Assembly (NCBI GenBank): GCA_003313425.1
Contig: NHZP01000008.1
Coordinates: forward strand, 620,001-684,000
Direction of reading: 5' to 3'
Source of the DNA: Pseudopyrenochaeta lycopersici
Taxonomy: Eukaryota > Ascomycota > Dothideomycetes > Pleosporales > Pseudopyrenochaetaceae
Length of the DNA stretch: 64,000 nt
A model generated the notes under the pieces. It did no database searches. It was not told the DNA's origin and saw nothing but the letters and a program-made list of their open reading frames with translations. Positions within the stretch are counted from its first letter, which is position 1. Each line of letters starts with the position of its first letter. This document shows, in pieces, positions 46,407-57,508 of the stretch. The position numbers and the translations under genes are program-made.

Positions 46407-48587
46407 ATGGCATCCGCTACGCCCCCAAGGCGCTTCAACGTCGAGCCCATCGAATCCACAGTCAAGTCGTCCAAAGATAAATCGGAGGAAGTGCAAATAC
46501 AGAAGCCTAAGCAGTTGCGAAGATTTGCTCCCGAGCCAATCGAAACGTCTACTAAATCTTCCAAGGATAGATCTCAAGAAGAGCGATCAGAGGACCCAAA
46601 AGCCAGACCGATACGCAGATTTGCCCCGGAACCCATTGAAATATTGGTCACATCAGTCAAGGATGACCCTCAGGAAGAACACTCAGCCAGACCTAAACTA
46701 GTTCGTAGATTTGCTCCCGAGCCGATTGAAACCACAACAAAAGCCAATCGAAAATTTGCGCCCGAACCTACGGAGACAACCAAGAAGTCAAATCGCCGCT
46801 TTGCGCCAGAACCTGTAGAGACTTCTACACGAACATGTAGCCGCAAAAAATTCGCCGAAGAATGGTCAGAGCAAACTTCTCCGCGAAAGTTCAGACGTGA
46901 ACCAGTAGAGGCAACTTCAAGTAGCAATCGCACACTCAAAAGCGTTCTCAAACGGCCTACCAAAAAATTCGCGCCTCAGCTAATCGAGACCGCCCAACGA
47001 TCTCGTAAGGCAGGCGACGCTGCTCCAGCCCTTCATCCTTCGGACAAGACTGAGGCGACCCCTGACGAGTTCATCAGCCCAAGGAAAGCAAGGATATTAG
47101 GAATTCCACCAACACCACCAATGAACACTCCAACAGTTGACCTTACACAAAATCCATTATTCTTGGAGATCCAGCGTAACGCATCTCCACTATCACGGCG
47201 GCGGTCTTATTTCAGTGCATCACAGCATTCATTCCGTGTCCCTGACTTGGATCCTATCGAATCTTCCGAGTCAGAGGCATCTAGCCCATCATCGCCTACC
47301 ACATCCCCATCAATCACGTCCGATCATTCTTTTATGTATAAAGAGATCACACGAAGAAGAGAGAGCGTTGACGATAGGTCCTCTGGCTATTTACTTGAGT
47401 TGGCCGCGAAAGCCGCTGAAAAGCAGTTACGGGAACAGGCGATGGCAGCCTTTCCGAATGATGACTATCACGAACCTGTAGATCACTTTGTCGATCACGA
47501 CGTGGAGGGATCAGGTTCTTCCCTCGATGATGCAAACAAGGATCAGGAGCCATCGTTCACTGAGGTGAATTGGGAACTCAAAGCCATGCGGAAATATCAA
47601 GAGCAGCCGGAGGCACAAAAGCAGAAGCAAAAGCAAGAGCAAGAGCATCCATCGAGCAATAGGAACGAACCAATAAAGCCAACTTTTAACCCTTTTGGGA
47701 ATCCCGCCGGCTTTCTGGATGGTGCTCTAGCCAAGAAGCTTGCGAATGAGCAGAGGGATCCGGAATTGGAACGCATGCGAAAGGGTGCTCGTCCCCCGAT
47801 GCTCGGCAAGGATATTCAATTCCCGCGATGCTCCTCTCCTGAACCGTCGCGTTTCGATCCTACCCAAGGTTGTGATGCTGTGAAAACAGCCATGTGCTAC
47901 CTCTCTGAGCAGTCCAAAGCTGCCTCTGAAAAAGGAGAAAGCCTGTGGTGCGGTCAAGGCAACGGCCGACAGACTAGCAAAACTCCCTCTTTATGGTCAA
48001 CTGCGAACAGCCGAGCTTCAAGCACTCATGGTTTATGGGGTGGATTCTGTGTCAACGGCGGGGATCAGTCCCCCCGAGGACCTACCGGCATTCTCACCCC
48101 ACACAATGAGAAGGCCAATCCGTTATCGCCCTGCCCAACCCCAGCCATGAGCTTGCTACCACCCACGCCTCCAGCATCTGCTTACGGTATAACGACCGAC
48201 TTTTCCAGCATTGACGAAAAACTCGCTATCGAACAGTCCATCACCGAAGATTTTTCAGATGATTTTGTCACCCAGGTATACAACTACCTATCCTTGGGTT
48301 ACCCCTCGATGGCCCGCCCGTTCGACGACGAATTGTCCAAGATCTCAAAAATACCAGTCTTCGAACTAAGGCAAGACGACTACCTCGCAGAATCCCGAGG
48401 CTATATTCGACTTGGCAAAGACGGGAATTTGACCAATACCCTGATCACTGAGGAGACGTGCATGCGATGGCGCGCTCTACGGATATATATTCAGGAGTGG
48501 GCGAGGCAGCATCCTGGCATGGCTGAAGACGAATCCCTAAATGGTGGTCGTGGGACGGCAGTCAGGAAGGGAAGCTGGGCTGTTTAG
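46407..48587 (+). CDS. Pezizomycotina protein with RRFAPEPIET repeats, unknown function
   Basis: A single exon encodes 726 aa. The first 200 residues carry about eight degenerate copies of a motif of the type [RK][RK]FAPEP[IV]ET, spaced by Ser/Thr/Lys-rich linkers; the last copy reads KKFAPQLIETAQRSRKAGD, a form I recall in many filamentous ascomycete proteins. The central region is disordered, acidic and Gln/Lys-rich. The C-terminal 110 residues look folded: ITEDFSDDFVTQVYNYLSLGYPSMARPFDDEL, then DDYLAESRGYIRLG, then TCMRWRALRIYIQEWARQHPG. This C-terminal domain appears to be the conserved core. No enzymatic motif, signal or membrane segment is seen. Nuclear or signalling roles are possible but not supported. 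The stop is a TAG at 48585-48587. Confidence 0.87.
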   Translation: MASATPPRRFNVEPIESTVKSSKDKSEEVQIQKPKQLRRFAPEPIETSTKSSKDRSQEERSEDPKARPIRRFAPEPIEILVTSVKDDPQEEHSARPKLVRRFAPEPIETTTKANRKFAPEPTETTKKSNRRFAPEPVETSTRTCSRKKFAEEWSEQTSPRKFRREPVEATSSSNRTLKSVLKRPTKKFAPQLIETAQRSRKAGDAAPALHPSDKTEATPDEFISPRKARILGIPPTPPMNTPTVDLTQNPLFLEIQRNASPLSRRRSYFSASQHSFRVPDLDPIESSESEASSPSSPTTSPSITSDHSFMYKEITRRRESVDDRSSGYLLELAAKAAEKQLREQAMAAFPNDDYHEPVDHFVDHDVEGSGSSLDDANKDQEPSFTEVNWELKAMRKYQEQPEAQKQKQKQEQEHPSSNRNEPIKPTFNPFGNPAGFLDGALAKKLANEQRDPELERMRKGARPPMLGKDIQFPRCSSPEPSRFDPTQGCDAVKTAMCYLSEQSKAASEKGESLWCGQGNGRQTSKTPSLWSTANSRASSTHGLWGGFCVNGGDQSPRGPTGILTPHNEKANPLSPCPTPAMSLLPPTPPASAYGITTDFSSIDEKLAIEQSITEDFSDDFVTQVYNYLSLGYPSMARPFDDELSKISKIPVFELRQDDYLAESRGYIRLGKDGNLTNTLITEETCMRWRALRIYIQEWARQHPGMAEDESLNGGRGTAVRKGSWAV

Positions 48588-50487
48588 AGACTGGATTGCG
48601 TTCGATGTTCTGTCTTTCTTCCTTTGGTGTCATTTCTTTTTTTTTTTTTTTTTGCTCGGATTAGCGCGCATGTTTTAGCGGTCTAGCGATTTTTTTTTTT
48701 GCATTCGGTGCTGCCTTCTAGTCGAGTATCGCTGTCATCCCACGCTTGGCTCATCGTCCTTGGTTTGTCGTTTTCTGGGAGTTTCTTGAAATGGCACAGA
48801 GACGTTCCATCCAGGAGACAAACTGTATGCTTAGAGCAGCATATTTATGCACTTGTATTAAGGTACATACCTTGTAATAAGCACAGAATGTAGTTCCTTC
48901 AACCGAGAAGACTGCAGTATTGTTCCCTGCTTTCCTACGACTGGCGGAAATATCATCCATGTGTGTCCTTTCTGTGACAGGTGGAAGACCGATAAAGATG
49001 TCTACGCGACTTGGTACCAATCAGAGTCGCCGGAGGCCGCCTTGATATGCGAGAGTGGGCGGTTGCGACGTGACATTTAGGCTCAGGGTTCGCCTCGAGG
49101 GAACATGCTGGCTTGGGGACCCAGACGGCCGGGACGATATCCGCGAAGGGCCACTTGGCGCGAGCGATATTTTAGTCATGCGGCTAACCTAAACATGGCC
49201 TCGTTGCTTTTTCTTATCGTGACAACGCCTTTTATCCCACGTTTCGCCTCACCATTCCATGATCGATCTGCCCATGATTTCCACACCTGCAGTCTGATGC
49301 GATTCGCACAATTGCCAAGATGGATTTTCGTCCCTTACAGCTCTCCGAAACTGCGGCACCTACGTCGCTCCCCAGGGGTCCTCGCTGGCTGCCCTGAACT
49401 GCACCTGCAGGATCGGAGTGAGGTCCGTTGCATGAATAGATTTGACAATACCGAAGACGTGCTTCTAGGCGAAGCAGCGGTCCGGGAACCGTGCATCGGG
49501 AGGTGATGATTACCGTCCCGGAGATGTTCTTGATTGAGTCGCATTGGGTCTCTCAGGAACAAGCCGACAGGAACGGGACATCAACCCTGGCTCTTTCTTA
49601 TCATCCGTTATTACCCAGTCTCTTGTATCTAGTCTTGGCCGTAGGATGCATACGGATACGAAATAGCAGGGCTCCGGCAAAAATAATTATCTTCGAGAGC
49701 CTACCAAACCCCCAGTGTGTTGCTCCCGAAATGTCGACATGCTTGCGCACTATGCCCTAGGCAAGGACCATGTTGGCTACCTGCTCTGCGGCTCGAGACG
49801 CCTTCCCACCTGCGGAACGATGGCCACCACCCGCGCTCTTGGTGGTCCGCCTGGCATTCGCTGGTGGCTGGCCCCATCCCGCCCCCGTCAAGGTACAGGC
49901 GTCGCGTTCCGCAACATCCACACCAATCGCAATCGCGTGCGGACCCCGGTCCGTCATTTAGCTCCCATCGCCCCGTCACCTTAACCACTTCTTCATAAGT
50001 AGATGGATGGACTTCGGTGCTAAATGCCAATGAGCCTCCACGTTGCTGACGAAGGGAGCGAGCCGACGAGACGGTCCCTGATTGCGCAGATGACGCTAAC
50101 CACGCTCTACGTATTGAGAGTTCAGGAGATAGCGAGCCGTCGCTGAACAAATATGGCCAATCTCCTTGGTACCAATCGTAGGAAAAGTCCTTTTGTTGTA
50201 CCACTGCCGTCAATTCTGCGCAGAAACCTTCGGCTTCTGCTTCATCTTTGATCCTCTCTGTTATTTTCAAGCATTTTGTGCACAGCCACTGTTCAGGCGG
50301 CTGTTCCACTATCATCACGATCATAGCATGATTTATTCTATGATTTCTTCACAAATTTTATGATCAGCGGTATTGGGTTTAGGTCTATTCCTTGCACAGC
50401 CTGTCCAATCCACAACACTTCTGCAAGCCCTTTGGGTTCCGCGGTAAAACCCTCAGATCCGCAGCCACAGTGTCACAAGGCTTCGCA
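48588..50487. other. spacer with T tracts and a doubtful minus-strand ORF
   Basis: Holds T17 at 48637-48653 and T11 at 48690-48700, probably 3' untranslated or slippage tracts. A 207-codon minus-strand frame at 49701-50324 is discussed separately. No established gene. Confidence 0.55.
49701..50324 (-). pseudogene. possible decayed or spurious ORF
   Basis: ATG at 50324 opens 207 codons. The first 110 residues look protein-like (EQWLCTKCLKITERI, then YDWYQGDWPYLFSDG), with a CxxC. After about 49960 the amino-acid mix in this frame becomes odd, while a second frame (ATG 49957 to 49757) reads a more natural Ala/Gly/Thr-rich chain. This could reflect a frameshift in a real gene, or chance. No family is recognised. 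Confidence 0.3.
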
Positions 50488-51912
50488 ATGTCGTTTGTAC
50501 AGGAGCTTTCCAGTCAGTCATGGACTTTGTATAGTATTGGAATATTTATGATAGTAGTACGAACGTATGTCCTTTAGAGTCTTTGAATTGTCTTCTAGGA
50601 GTCTAACCACTTGCCCTAGTGCTGCACGATGGCGCCGAGTCCGAAGCGTACGGCGATTTGCGGCCGACGACTGGATGATGTTGACGGCCGTTCCTTTGTT
50701 CTACACCGGCCTCGTAGTGTGCTTGAATGTCATTGCGGGTGGAGGCGGGAGTAACTTGTTTCGCCCCGAGGAGTTCGATACTTTCACGCAAGAAGACATA
50801 GAAGAGCGCATCAAAGGATCCAAAATTGTCGTCGTTTCCGAGCAGGTACGTGAAGGTCTCGCTTTTCACTTCACAAACACCTAACTAATTGGTCAAAGTG
50901 CATGCTCAATGTCATCTGGACACTCAAAGCATGCATGCTTTTCATGTTTGCACGCATGGCCAACGGGACGACACATCTCAAATGGATCCGTTTCGTTGCC
51001 GCATGGGTTATCATCGGATATATTGCTGTCCAAATCGCCTTCTTTACCGCATGCCGTCCATTCAAAGGATACTGGGGAATGCCACCGCCTAACCCTCAGT
51101 GCACTACGCTTCAGCACTTCGCAATCGTACAGGCTACGTTCAATCTCAGTAGCGATGTTTTGATCATCGCACTACCCATACCAATGGTAGCATCACTTTC
51201 TCTCCCACTTAAACAAAAAATTGGGCTAGGAGCTCTATTCAGCATGGGCACTTTCGTTGTATGTTTAGAAATCCTGGCACGCCTTCTAGCTCCCGTCCGC
51301 TAACATGACTCGCAGATCATCGCGGCGATCTTGACCAAAGTCTACAACCTTTCTGACATTTACAGCACTACATACATGCTATGGTATACGCGTGAAGCCT
51401 CAGTTGCCGTTTATGTGGCCAATCTTCCCGGTATTTGGCCACTCCTACGCGAACATATCCGCTTTCTCCGCGACCACACAAACTCGTACATCACGGGCGC
51501 TTCAAAGACACCGCGATATGGATACGGCTCTCAGTATGGAAACATGTCCTCTAAAGGGCAACGCAGCCGCGTGCGCACATTTACAAACCTCGAGTCTGAC
51601 GAGGTGGAGCTGGGAACGAGCTTTGGTAAATCAGCTGCCCAGTCCGTTGGTAGCTCGGAAAAGACAGGGATAGACGAGAGGGCGAATCCATTCACAGGTT
51701 CGGCGATTTCGGGACGACCAAGCCAGGATAGTGACGAAAGGGCAATCACTGAAGCAATGCACAGCTGGAAGGGGATAAATGTCATGGAGGTCCAAGTCGA
51801 CACCAAAGTCGAGATTCAAAGAGACAGCTGGGATGGATCCAAGTTAGAAGCAGGACAGTCACGGATCGTCAAGATTGAGGGTGGTCTAGACGCTCAGGCT
51901 GGGATGAAATGA
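50488..51912 (+). CDS. rhodopsin-fold (SAT4/PTH11-like) integral membrane protein
   Basis: Four exons (50488-50564, 50620-50845, 50899-51258, 51316-51912) encode 419 aa. The first 250 residues form the seven-helix fungal rhodopsin-domain fold: SIGIFMIVVRT, FAADDWMMLTAVPLFYT, CMLNVIWTLKACMLFMF, WVIIGYIAVQIAFFTACRP followed by KGYWG, FNLSSDVLIIALPIPMV, and so on. The DDW and C-RPF-GYW elements are family hallmarks. The cytoplasmic C-terminal tail (about 150 residues) is Ser-rich and acidic. In fungi such proteins include PTH11-like candidate receptors, but most are of unknown ligand and no CFEM domain is present here. Phase fits at all three introns. The start gives an unusually short N terminus (7-8 residues before helix 1). 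Confidence 0.85.
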
Positions 51913-52254
51913 TGATTTTTGAGTGATAAATGGCGTTTTTAGGGGCAAGACATGACCACACTTATATTTGTTTCTTTTTGTTCATGAGCGATTCTTTTTC
52001 AGCATGCACAGCGCGTTGGCGGTATTGTTTTCATGAGCTCGTTATCATCTTCTACAGCATGCGGTTAGATGTATTTTTTTTGGCTCCGTGCGTTTGTTCT
52101 ATATCCCGACGCTTAGATACTCCAATGTTTGCGAAAGTACTTATTTCCTCATCAGGAAAGCTATCTCGGCTGTTGATTGCGGTATTTTTCATTCGATGCT
52201 GAGCGCACTTAATCCCTGACTCTTACTCCACTCTGATGGTGTGCTCATCGTATC

Positions 52255-52284
52255 TTGTACCAAATCTCGTTGTACCAAATCTCG
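52255..52284. repeat. 15-nt direct tandem repeat, two copies
   Basis: TTGTACCAAATCTCG occurs twice back to back, followed by a GC-rich stretch. It may be a decayed transposon edge or a simple duplication. Confidence 0.75.
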
Positions 52285-52408
52285 ACCCCGGCGGTTCCCG
52301 CCTAGCAAGCCGCACATCCGGTGGATTGTTGCACGTTTTCATGGGGCTGCTAAGTGGTGGATGCACGTTTGGTTTGCGATTTGATGCAACAGAACTTTTG
52401 ACACGATA

Positions 52409-52424
52409 CTGCCTGATCAGGCAG
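52409..52424. repeat. perfect 16-bp palindrome
   Basis: CTGCCTGATCAGGCAG is fully self-complementary. It lies about 300 nt upstream of the FAN1 start. Confidence 0.75.
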
Positions 52425-52623
52425 GTGTTAAAAAGCATTGATTGCAGCATGGCGTCTTTCACTGAACTATAGGCTTGGCACATTGCCTGACTTGTCCGGT
52501 GGGTGAATGAAAGTAACCTTCCTAATCAGGAAACTCACTCCAACTGTCAATTGCTGCAGGTGTCTTCACTGGAACCCAACGTTGACGCCATACCGCACGG
52601 GTGTCCTCATTTGAATTGGCGTC

Positions 52624-52633
52624 CACGTGATCA
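52624..52633. promoter_or_regulatory. CACGTGATCA element before FAN1
   Basis: The same ten bases occur in the P2/SPT2 promoter. It lies about 90 nt upstream of the FAN1 ATG. The CACGTG core is a bHLH (CBF1/PHO4-like) binding site in fungi; binding here is inference. Confidence 0.5.
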
Positions 52634-52722
52634 CGCGACACAGTAGTCGCGTTCAAAGGATCCACTCTGCGGTAGGCTGCATCATCGTGGGGTCATGCCC
52701 GTACTTTCATATTCCCACAACA

Positions 52723-55357
52723 ATGGTGCTTAACTCCCAGAGCCCTTCCAAGCACAACCAAATGATCACAAGATTTATTAAACATCCCAAATCGACGAAT
52801 TTCAACGGAGAGAGAGACCAGCCCGCTAAGCGCCAAAAGACTGGCGATAGTCCCAAGAAACCGCCGTCTACACCACGCAAGTCGATCAAGCGCGAAGTAC
52901 GGGATTCTGATGAAGAAGGCAACGGCGATGACGTTGAGAAGGAAGAAAAGGAGGCCGAACATAAGACAGACCTAGAGAGTGCCCTGCCGCCTGTGAAGAC
53001 AGGTGAGGAAGCTATAGAGGAGTATGAGGCGTTCAAGGCGTCGCAAGAGAGCAACACAACGAATGCAGAGGACCGTCTAGAAAAGAGAGCGTGGGTCAGG
53101 GGCAAAAGCTCGTTATATGTGGATGCTTTCAATCTGGCATTGGACACAGTGCTGGATGAGGAGAGCCATCTCTTCGATGAAGCTGAGACGGAAGTGTTCA
53201 GAATATGGAGGGACCTGAGTTATGAGGCACAGTATCTGTAAGTCCCATTTTAACGATTGTGCAAACTTTTCTGACTGTGGTATTGCCGATAGATATGTGC
53301 GCCTGTTCCTGCGCAAGACATCGGCGTGGCATCGTATAAAGAACCTTGGCTACCATAGCGATATATCAGACCTCGAAGATGCAGTGGAGAATTTACAACG
53401 CACGTACAACTTACCTAAGTCGTCGTACGAAGTCGAGTCACACCCTGGCGAGTTGGAAGCGCCAATTGGTACTTCATTGGGGACAACTGTCACCTTCGCG
53501 GATAGATCAGAGGAGGAGATAACCACGCTCGAAGAGGCATCTTCACTACTCAAGCTTGACGAGCTCAAGGCGCTTGCAAAAGATGCGAAGGTGCAAGGGA
53601 AGAACAAAAGAGACCTTTTGAAAGCATTGCGCCGCGCAAGCCAAAAACAAGCCGGATTAGGTTATGTTGGACTCAAACGATCGGATTCGGAAGTGTCAAG
53701 ACGTTCTTCTGCTTCTGGATCCAGACCAGAAACTCCTGAAGTCGAAACAGCACCGGTCGATGACCTCTCTGATGACGCCAACCGGGATGCGCACTTTACT
53801 CGCAAGATCATGAATGACACAGGCCCTTGCATACGACTCTCCATAGCCACGCTGAAGCTTTTCGAACGCGTCCATCTTGTCTTCTATCGCTCTACAGAGT
53901 GGACTGAGAAGTCACTAACCACCATCATTCTTGCGAAGATAGCCCGTCGTAACTTTCCAGAGTACATTGTCTCTCGGTCTGCAAACATCTTCGCCTCGCG
54001 TTCGCTGCTGCTGGAATACGAAGCATCTGTACGCACACAATTCCGAATAGACAACATTTTGGAATTCAATGGTCGGCCGACAGAAAAAGGACTTCAGGAG
54101 ATCATAGACACTTTCGAAGAGGTTTACCCCCGCTGGCGGGCGCTGGTCCAGGAAGAGCAGCAAAAAGAGGAGAGCATCTATCACAGTGGCGAAGGATCGT
54201 ATCTCCGTCGCCTTTCGCCAGCCTGGGTCTATACACGCATCATCCACAAGGCACTGGAAGTTCTGAGACGCCGCAAAGAGCACAAGCGCGAGCATGAACT
54301 TTTGGTCGAGCTATTACAACAGCGGCTCTTTCATCATTCTCGTCGAGGAGCTTGGTATCAGCGAAAGGCGTTACTAGAAGAGCATTATATGGCCGCGCTC
54401 ACTGAAGCTGGGAGGAAAAATGAAGAACAACAAAAGAAGCACTGGAAGCGCATTGCCCTACAGACCTGCGAAGATGGCTTACAGGACAACCTCGTCCATA
54501 TCATACATCACTATGACCTGCAAAAACGCATCACCAAGATTGAGAAATCACTAAATATTGCAAAACGCGCACAGCATGATTTCGGACATGTCCGCATCAC
54601 AAAACCTGTTGAAGTCACAATGGAGGGAACGCGCATTGAGCGCGAGACACCAACTCTATCGCGTCGAAACAGCTCACCACATCCCAATCCCGGGAGGCGT
54701 GGCGCGAAAACGATATGGATTGATCCTCGAGAAGATGGCGAGTGCTCGGTTGAAGAAATGTGTCTCTCACACTACCGCAATCAAGGCTGGAAAGGATTCC
54801 ACAGCGAAGGCGGCATAGTACGGACCCTATTTGCGTATTTATTTTTCGATATCTTATTCACATATATTCCCAATGTCTTCCAGACTCCGTACCAGACTTG
54901 TCCACTGGACTTGCATACAGATGCTTTCTACCCCTCTCGAATCTCAGAGATCAATTCCCGTCTGAACGAGATCTCAAACGGCGACGCACCAACAATCATG
55001 CAGAGAGTCTACGACGAGCATCACGAACGTCGAACTTGCGTCGTCGGCCTCGATTGGACATACGATATCATCGATCTCCTCGAGATCGTGCGTTGCTTTG
55101 ATGGCGAGGCATTAGCGACAGTGTGTAAAGTCATGGCGCAGGAATATGGGCAGAGAGGCGGTGGAGTGCCGGATTTATTCTTGTGGAAGGTTGCGGAAAA
55201 CGAGGGAGGAAAGGGGGAAGTCAAGTTTGCAGAGGTCAAGAGTGAAAATGATCGGCTGAGTGATACGCAGCGGCTTTGGATACACGTCCTCTCCGGTGCA
55301 GGCGTCAGAGTCGAGCTTTGCGCTGCCGTTGCGAAGGAGGTTAGGGTCGTTGAATGA
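52723..55357 (+). CDS. FAN1: FAN1 structure-specific nuclease (VRR-NUC)
   Basis: Two exons (52723-53237, 53293-55357) encode 859 aa. The C-terminal VRR-NUC domain is intact: GGGVPDLFLWKV supplies the catalytic Asp, and KFAEVKSENDRLSDTQRLWI supplies the ExK pair. This is the nuclease core that unhooks interstrand crosslinks and cleaves 5' flaps. A SAP-like DNA-binding segment (LLKLDELKALAKDAK) lies at about residue 265, followed by the conserved helical/TPR-like region typical of FAN1. The N terminus is disordered with basic patches (KRQKTGDSPKKPP, likely nuclear import). No UBZ zinc finger (CxxC...HxxxC) is seen, as in other fungal FAN1 proteins. A PIP-like NQMITRFI lies at residues 12-19. 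The ATG at 52723 follows a short leader. Confidence 0.94.
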
Positions 55358-56079
55358 CGGCGGAAAGCAGTATTACCGAGTTCTCATGATACTCGCTACC
55401 TCTTGTCGTCGGACTCCTAAATTACGTGGAGACCGTGAACACTATGCATTCTGTCGTGGGTTTCTGCCAAGTGTGTTTGATCTGAGAAACCCTAATGACG
55501 GCATAGTTGGGGCGCGAATACCTTAAGTTCGAGTTGCGACTTCATGATTGAAGTCTAGTCATTAGGGTTGTTAACGATAACTTTGTTGTCTCGATCACAC
55601 TTCACGTCATATGGATTACTCTGGGATGGGTATAGTTCGTCAACAAGCACTCAAATGGCGTAGCAGGCTTAGTCCTTTGATTAAGAGTGGTGTAGAAAAC
55701 CTGGCTACTTTACATTGGGTATTCAGAATCGGAGACAGGGTATTGTAAATTCACCTTGAACGAATGAGGGTGAGGTTACCAATGACTACCCTAGCGACTA
55801 AGCGTAATATTCTATCTCGAAGAACATCTTCCTCGTAGAATGCAACAGGAAAGTTTTAGCACAGCAAAATATGAATCGTGGGTAGCAAGAGGGCATCAAT
55901 ATGGATAAGTCTTTATCGTTAGAAACTCGTCAAAACGGTTTAAAAATTCCAACGCCTATTCCTATGCCGCGCAGAAAGTTATACAGGAAATCGTTCTCTC
56001 CATGATTAGTGCTTCGTCACCTTTTATCCCCTTACACATCTATTCCGTACAAGGCACTGACTGCTAATTGTCATACACT
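55358..56079. other. convergent spacer, FAN1 and GPI protein
   Basis: 3' ends of both genes. AT-rich in the right half; no feature recognised. Confidence 0.65.
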
Positions 56080-56772
56080 CTACAGCAATAGCGCAGCGAA
56101 CGCAGCTGCGATCACGCCAACACCAACGCCAATCGTTCCCGCAGCACCGGCACTCTGGCTTGGAGTGGTACTGCTCTCCGTCACGCTCGGTCGTCCCGTG
56201 TTACTCGGCAGAGTGGCATTTCCGCTCGGTGTCTGCAGTCCCGAGCTTCCAGTTGCAATGATAGTCTTCACGGTTGTCGAAGGAGCCACGGATGTGGTTG
56301 AGTTTGCTGCAGCCGAGGTGACGGGGCTCGACGGTGTCGAAGACGGGAGCGTTGTATATCTAGAGGAGGGGCGTGTAGTTGTGGAGGATGATGGCTGGGT
56401 GTCGTTGTTTTGACGACGGTGGAGAAGCGCGGCGGATGGAATGGTGCAGAGGAGCGACTGTTCTTGGATTGGGTTTGAGCCGATTACAGCGGGTTCATTG
56501 AATGTGAAGGTTGCTGTGCCGGGCTGGGTACCCTCGGTGTCGTGGAAGGTTTGACATTGAACGCTCTGTACGTTGATGTCGTCTGAAGCGGAGAGGATCT
56601 GGAGACCGCATACGGACGCGAGGTTCTTCGCAACGGGCTTAGAAGTTCCAACTTCGACGCTGAACTGCCCGGCAAGGGCCGTGGAATCTGAACATGTAGT
56701 AGCCTTGAGAGTGACGGTTGCAGCGTAGGAAGTAGAGAGAAGTGCCGTGGCGGCAAAGATGGAAGACTTCAT
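56080..56772 (-). CDS. GPI-anchored cell-surface protein, Ser/Thr-rich
   Basis: A single exon encodes 230 aa. A signal peptide (MKSSIFAATALLSTSYA) precedes a small globular domain of about 100 residues with four cysteines (TTCSDS, SVCGLQ, VQCQTF, LLCTIP), probably two disulfides. A dibasic HRRQNN marks a possible Kex2 site. It is followed by a long Ser/Thr/Pro-rich stretch that should be O-mannosylated. The C terminus (GAAGTIGVGVGVIAAAFAALLL) is a hydrophobic GPI-attachment tail with a small-residue omega site before it. The globular part is a small Dothideomycete-type surface domain that I cannot assign. A wall or adhesion role is inferred. Confidence 0.85.
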   Translation of the reverse strand: MKSSIFAATALLSTSYAATVTLKATTCSDSTALAGQFSVEVGTSKPVAKNLASVCGLQILSASDDINVQSVQCQTFHDTEGTQPGTATFTFNEPAVIGSNPIQEQSLLCTIPSAALLHRRQNNDTQPSSSTTTRPSSRYTTLPSSTPSSPVTSAAANSTTSVAPSTTVKTIIATGSSGLQTPSGNATLPSNTGRPSVTESSTTPSQSAGAAGTIGVGVGVIAAAFAALLL

Positions 56773-57508
56773 ATTGACGATAGAAACTTTGGTCGTGAAA
56801 GTATGTCAAGATTGTGTGAGAGTAGTGTGAAAAGGGGAAGAGAAATATTTTCACACAGCGAGAGACTTTGAGAAGAAGAAACAAAAAATATGGAATGCAG
56901 AAAAGTAAACAGGGTCTTCTAATAAATACATTTCCCCCCTTCGATCCACACGTAAACCGTTCTGACGGGCAAAAACGACGCGTATCCCACTGCGGTGTGC
57001 AACAGGAGAACGCAAGGACCTGGAATGTGCACCAGCCTTACGTTTAGATCCGGACGCAAATAGAAACTCGGGCCGATCAAAACTGGGGCTCGAAGGACTA
57101 TGACATCTAAGTTTGGCTTGCATCACAATGGTAATAAGTGGGTGGGTGCTGTGAAACAGCTGTGGCGCAGCAGTGGCCTTTCCATGACAGGGCACTGCTC
57201 GGTGCTTACAAGGCCCACAACGCCCCCTTATTCAAACAGCCACGCTCCAGGCAACTCACATCTGTGTCAGCCGGAGATGTGGTGATGTGTAAATGTCTCG
57301 TTCGGAAGCGAAGGGAATAGTTGTATCAACTTGTCAAGCAAATAAGATTCTGCACAAACACTGAACATGATCGGCTTCGGAGATGAATATACCTCTTCCA
57401 CAGCCAGATATCGACCTTTTGTAGCCTAGAAGTTGTAATCGCGAGAAAAAGTCGGAAAGTAATCTCGTTTCCACACCATGCAAATGCCCTTCTCGAAGAA
57501 ATACAAAT
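56773..57508. other. spacer between GPI protein and PEX6
   Basis: Promoter of the GPI-protein gene and 3' region of PEX6. No gene recognised. Confidence 0.65.

Larger units (their letters stand above)
51913..52722. other. spacer with repeats and a palindrome before FAN1
   Basis: Contains the tandem repeat at 52255-52284, the palindrome at 52409-52424 and CACGTGATCA at 52624-52633. No gene is recognised. Confidence 0.65.
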
